NCBI GenBank assembly: GCA_020635205.1
Contig: JACKAE010000005.1
Coordinates: 405,984 to 469,983, forward strand
Length of the DNA stretch: 64,000 nt
Direction: 5' to 3'
Source: Ignavibacteria bacterium
Lineage (GTDB): Bacteria; Bacteroidota; Ignavibacteria; OLB7
The notes below the pieces were generated by a model that was not told the DNA's origin, searched no databases, and saw only the letters and a list, made by a program, of their open reading frames with translations. This document shows positions 61,638-64,000 of this stretch, piece after piece; position 1 is the stretch's first letter, and every line of letters starts with the position of its first letter. Made by a program: the position numbers and the translations under genes.

Positions 61638-62852
61638 ATGAAGCACATTCTTTGCCTTCTTTTCCTCTCCACGTTCCTTCCAGTAGGAGTGTGGAGCCAG
61701 GATCGTGATCTCCGAGCCGAACGGGTAGTCGTTGACGACGATAACGGTCACACCATTCTCATTCAAGCACCTGCAACCGGGATGACCGGGAGTTGGATCT
61801 TCACACTTCCTCCAGCAGCACCGAGTGCTGCCGGCCAAGTAATTACAAGCGACGGTTCTGGTGGGTATGCTTGGCAAGCTCCGGCAGGGGGTGGTGGAAG
61901 TATCCCAACCGGCTTTATGATTATTGGCTCAAGCCCAACAGTCCCTTCTGGCTATACTGCTGCCGGAACAATTGTACAGAAGGGGACAGATGCGTGGTTC
62001 GCGCGGGCTACAATGCCAACATTCCGGACATCGGGCGCGGCTGCTGAAGTAGGGGGGAAAGTGTACGTCATTAGTGGCGCAGATGCTCTTGGAGCAGCAA
62101 TTACTACGAACGAAGAGTATGATCCGGTAACTAATTCGTGGACAACCAAAGCTTCGATAGGAACGGCGCGAGTCTCACTTTCTGCTGCCAGTACCGGAGG
62201 GTTTGTCTACGTAATTGGTGGACGCCTTGCATCGAATGCGCCAACAGGGTTGAATGAACGGTATGATCCTTCAACGAATACGTGGGCGACCAGAGCAGCA
62301 ATGCCAACTGCCCGACGTGATCTTGCGGCGGATGCTGCCGGAGGAAAAATCTATGTGTTGGGGGGAAGAACTAACGCCACGGGAGCTTCGGTCTATACTA
62401 CGGCCAACGAGGAATATGATCCAGGCACAAACACGTGGGCCGCGAAGGCAGCAATGCCGGGAGGGGGGCTAAGAGACATGGGGCTTGGATCAGCCGGTGG
62501 CAAAATTTATATGTTCGGTGGATCGGGAACAAACGGAGCCGTTGCCGATATGCGAGAGTACAATCCAGGCACAAATACGTGGACCTCGAAAGCTCCGTTG
62601 CCATTCGGACAAAACACACTTGATGGAACAACGTTCGGTAGTTTTATGTACGTTATCGGTAACAACGGAAACCACTATCGGTATGACCTCACTGCTAATA
62701 CCTGGGATATTCCCACACAATCGCCAGCTGGCTGGTCTCCTTTCCCAGGTGGGTACGTAACAATTGGGTCATCTCTCTACGCGTTCGGGTCGGCCAACGC
62801 AACGTTCCAGTATGTACCGGCAACAACGCTCTACCTCTTCTCGAAAAACTAA
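61638..62852 (+). CDS. secreted Kelch-repeat protein
   Basis: 404-aa protein with signal peptide (HILCLLFLSTFLPVGVWS-Q). Residues ~23-105 form a module (RDLRAERVVVDDDNG, ILIQAPATGMTGSW, then a Gly-rich hinge GGGGSIPTGF) shared nearly word for word with the next gene; it resembles trimerising stalk segments of tail-fibre-like proteins. Residues ~115-400 are Kelch repeats with GGKVYVISG, GGFVYVIGG, GGKIYVLGG, GGKIYMFGG and EYDPxTNxW units, making a beta-propeller. No type IX sorting domain is seen at the C-terminus. Surface or extracellular binding protein; ligand unknown. Confidence 0.85.
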   Translation: MKHILCLLFLSTFLPVGVWSQDRDLRAERVVVDDDNGHTILIQAPATGMTGSWIFTLPPAAPSAAGQVITSDGSGGYAWQAPAGGGGSIPTGFMIIGSSPTVPSGYTAAGTIVQKGTDAWFARATMPTFRTSGAAAEVGGKVYVISGADALGAAITTNEEYDPVTNSWTTKASIGTARVSLSAASTGGFVYVIGGRLASNAPTGLNERYDPSTNTWATRAAMPTARRDLAADAAGGKIYVLGGRTNATGASVYTTANEEYDPGTNTWAAKAAMPGGGLRDMGLGSAGGKIYMFGGSGTNGAVADMREYNPGTNTWTSKAPLPFGQNTLDGTTFGSFMYVIGNNGNHYRYDLTANTWDIPTQSPAGWSPFPGGYVTIGSSLYAFGSANATFQYVPATTLYLFSKN

Positions 62853-62882
62853 GCTGCCGAATACTTTAGAGGGGTGAAGAAT

Positions 62883-62921
62883 TGGTCTCTTCTCTTTGAA
62901 CCTTTCTTAGAGAAGAGACCA
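62883..62921 (+). terminator. terminator-like hairpin after Kelch gene
   Basis: TGGTCTCTTCTCT (62883-62895) pairs perfectly with AGAGAAGAGACCA (62909-62921), 13-nt loop. Weak T content after it (GGTTGTCTTCTATT). Confidence 0.65.
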
Positions 62922-62989
62922 GCTGGTTGTCTTCTATTGAAGATGTTTGAATAATATAGTGAGGTACCCACCACCTGAGACTAACGCTC

Positions 62990-63096
62990 CAATTCATCGG
63001 GGTGCAAACCTCAGCAGAGGAGAAAATGGCTTCAAGCCGTTTCTCACACAGTCTTTACTTCAATTCTCTCGATTAAAAGTCGGGAGGGGACTATGA
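62990..63096. repeat. ATCGGGGTG dispersed repeat, copy 3
   Basis: CATCGGGGTG, then GGCTTCAAGCCGTTTCT, CTTCAATTCTC and AAAAGTCGGGAGGGGACTATGAG, in the same order as 37461-37572. It lies in the 310-bp gap between the two Kelch genes, about 70 bp before the second gene's start. Confidence 0.7.
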
Positions 63097-63162
63097 GTTG
63101 TGGCAACAATAGAGGCAAGAATTGCCCCAACAAATAACTTCAGACGATTATTCAGAGTGAAT

Positions 63163-64000
63163 ATGAGAATCCTAACAAAAGTACTGGCTGTGGCATCGTT
63201 CCTTTCAATGGTGTTTCCACTTGGATTACCAACATACCTCTTCAGTCAACAGCGTGATCTTCGTGCAGAGCGAGTAGTTGTTGACGACGACAACGGCAAT
63301 ACCATTCTCATTCAAGCACCTGCAACCGGGATGACCGGGAGTTGGACTTTTACCTTGCCGGCTACCCCACCATCAGGTTCCGGTGAGGTGTTAACCAGTG
63401 GGGCGGGGGGGAGTTTCTCTTGGCAAACTCCATCCGGGGGTGGAGGGTCGATTCCTGCCGGTTATTTGATCCTCGGCACAACTTCTACAGTCCCTTCTGG
63501 ATTTTCTGCTGCCGGAACGATAAAGTCAGATTTTTGGACAACGCGAGGGGCAATGACAACTGCTCGCCGTGGGGCAGCATCCGCGGTGGTCAACAACAAA
63601 ATCTACGTTATCGGAGGGGGGGATGGAAATACTGCCCTTGCTACGAACCAAGAGTATGACCCAGTGACGAACTCGTGGTCAGGAAAGACCGCAATGACGG
63701 GAGCCCGTGTCTGGGTGACCGCAGCAGTGGTGAATAACAGAATTTATGTTTTCGGAGGCTCGGCAGCAGCCGGAAACTACAACACAGCGGTTGCCACCAA
63801 TCAAGAGTACGATCCGGCCACAAATACCTGGGCAAATAAGGCTGCAATGCCAACTGCCCGGATGTTGGCGAGGGCAGCAGCCGTTAATAACAAGATTTAC
63901 GTGATGGGAGGGTGGACTGGAGCTGCCGACGTATCGACAAACGACGAGTACGACCCAGCGACAAATACTTGGGCCGGGAAAACCGCCATGCCCTCGATTC
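63163..64000 (+). CDS. secreted Kelch-repeat protein, second paralog (C-terminus off window)
   Basis: 279 codons are visible from the ATG at 63163, open to the window end. A longer signal peptide (MRILTKVLAVASFLSMVFPL, cleaved near FSQ) precedes the same RDLRAERVVVDDDNG module as in the first Kelch protein, including ILIQAPATGMTGSWTF and a Gly-rich hinge. Kelch units follow (NNKIYVIGG, EYDPVTNSW, NNRIYVFGG, NNKIYVMGG). Repeats differ from the first protein by VVNNKIY in place of AGGKIY, so the propellers have diverged while the N-terminal module stayed constant. Confidence 0.85.
   Translation, partial: MRILTKVLAVASFLSMVFPLGLPTYLFSQQRDLRAERVVVDDDNGNTILIQAPATGMTGSWTFTLPATPPSGSGEVLTSGAGGSFSWQTPSGGGGSIPAGYLILGTTSTVPSGFSAAGTIKSDFWTTRGAMTTARRGAASAVVNNKIYVIGGGDGNTALATNQEYDPVTNSWSGKTAMTGARVWVTAAVVNNRIYVFGGSAAAGNYNTAVATNQEYDPATNTWANKAAMPTARMLARAAAVNNKIYVMGGWTGAADVSTNDEYDPATNTWAGKTAMPSI

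Overview
The window looks like a chromosomal segment of a Gram-negative member of the Bacteroidota/Chlorobiota (FCB) lineage. Three exported proteins carry type IX secretion (Por) C-terminal sorting domains (15394-19050, 20850-21656, 40185-41993). Several lipoproteins, a VWA-OmpA protein and outer-membrane beta-barrel-like proteins also point to a diderm. A Kapabacteria/Ignavibacteria-like organism is my guess from style, not a demonstrated assignment. Base composition looks even throughout, near 50% GC by eye.

Layout. 1-9.6 kb: regulation and housekeeping (partial Ser/Thr kinase, GT4 glycosyltransferase, sigma-54 response regulator, Smr protein, TruC-like pseudouridine synthase, MarR regulator, B12-radical SAM, PPK2, methyltransferase). 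9.7-15.1 kb: an ECF sigma factor followed by a membrane protein that seems to join an anti-sigma-like N-terminus to a beta-barrel-like C-terminus, two lipoproteins, a nuclease-like hypothetical and a DUF1003 protein. 15.4-25.7 kb: envelope and secreted proteins. 25.8-34.1 kb: folate, one-carbon and translation genes (thyA, folA, tRNA-His, gltX, an AroE-like protein lacking key residues, and the cobalamin/activation half of MetH), interrupted by an IS110 element and by heptamer arrays and palindromic repeats. 34.9-38.0 kb: three tandem tail-collar (microcystin-dependent protein) paralogs, a GNAT and a DUF6916-like gene. 38.3-42.0 kb: DEAD-box helicase and a secreted GH18 protein.

42.2-61.3 kb holds the most unusual content: one minus-strand gene series of about 19 kb. 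In transcription order it encodes a 141-aa protein, a 411-aa protein, a 1130-aa beta-rich protein, two paralogous 372-aa DNase I-fold enzymes with intact active sites, and a 3780-aa giant made of a beta-rich N-terminal third, many LysM-like repeats and a beta-rich C-terminal region. None has an obvious signal peptide or type IX sorting domain. A clear terminator follows the giant gene, and a 15-bp perfect hairpin lies between the first two genes. I do not recognise this as a described system. Divergently from it, two paralogous secreted Kelch proteins (the second cut by the window edge) share a conserved N-terminal module.

Many intergenic gaps are filled by short dispersed repeats of several families, often starting directly after a stop codon. 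No CRISPR array, rRNA or complete prophage was seen.
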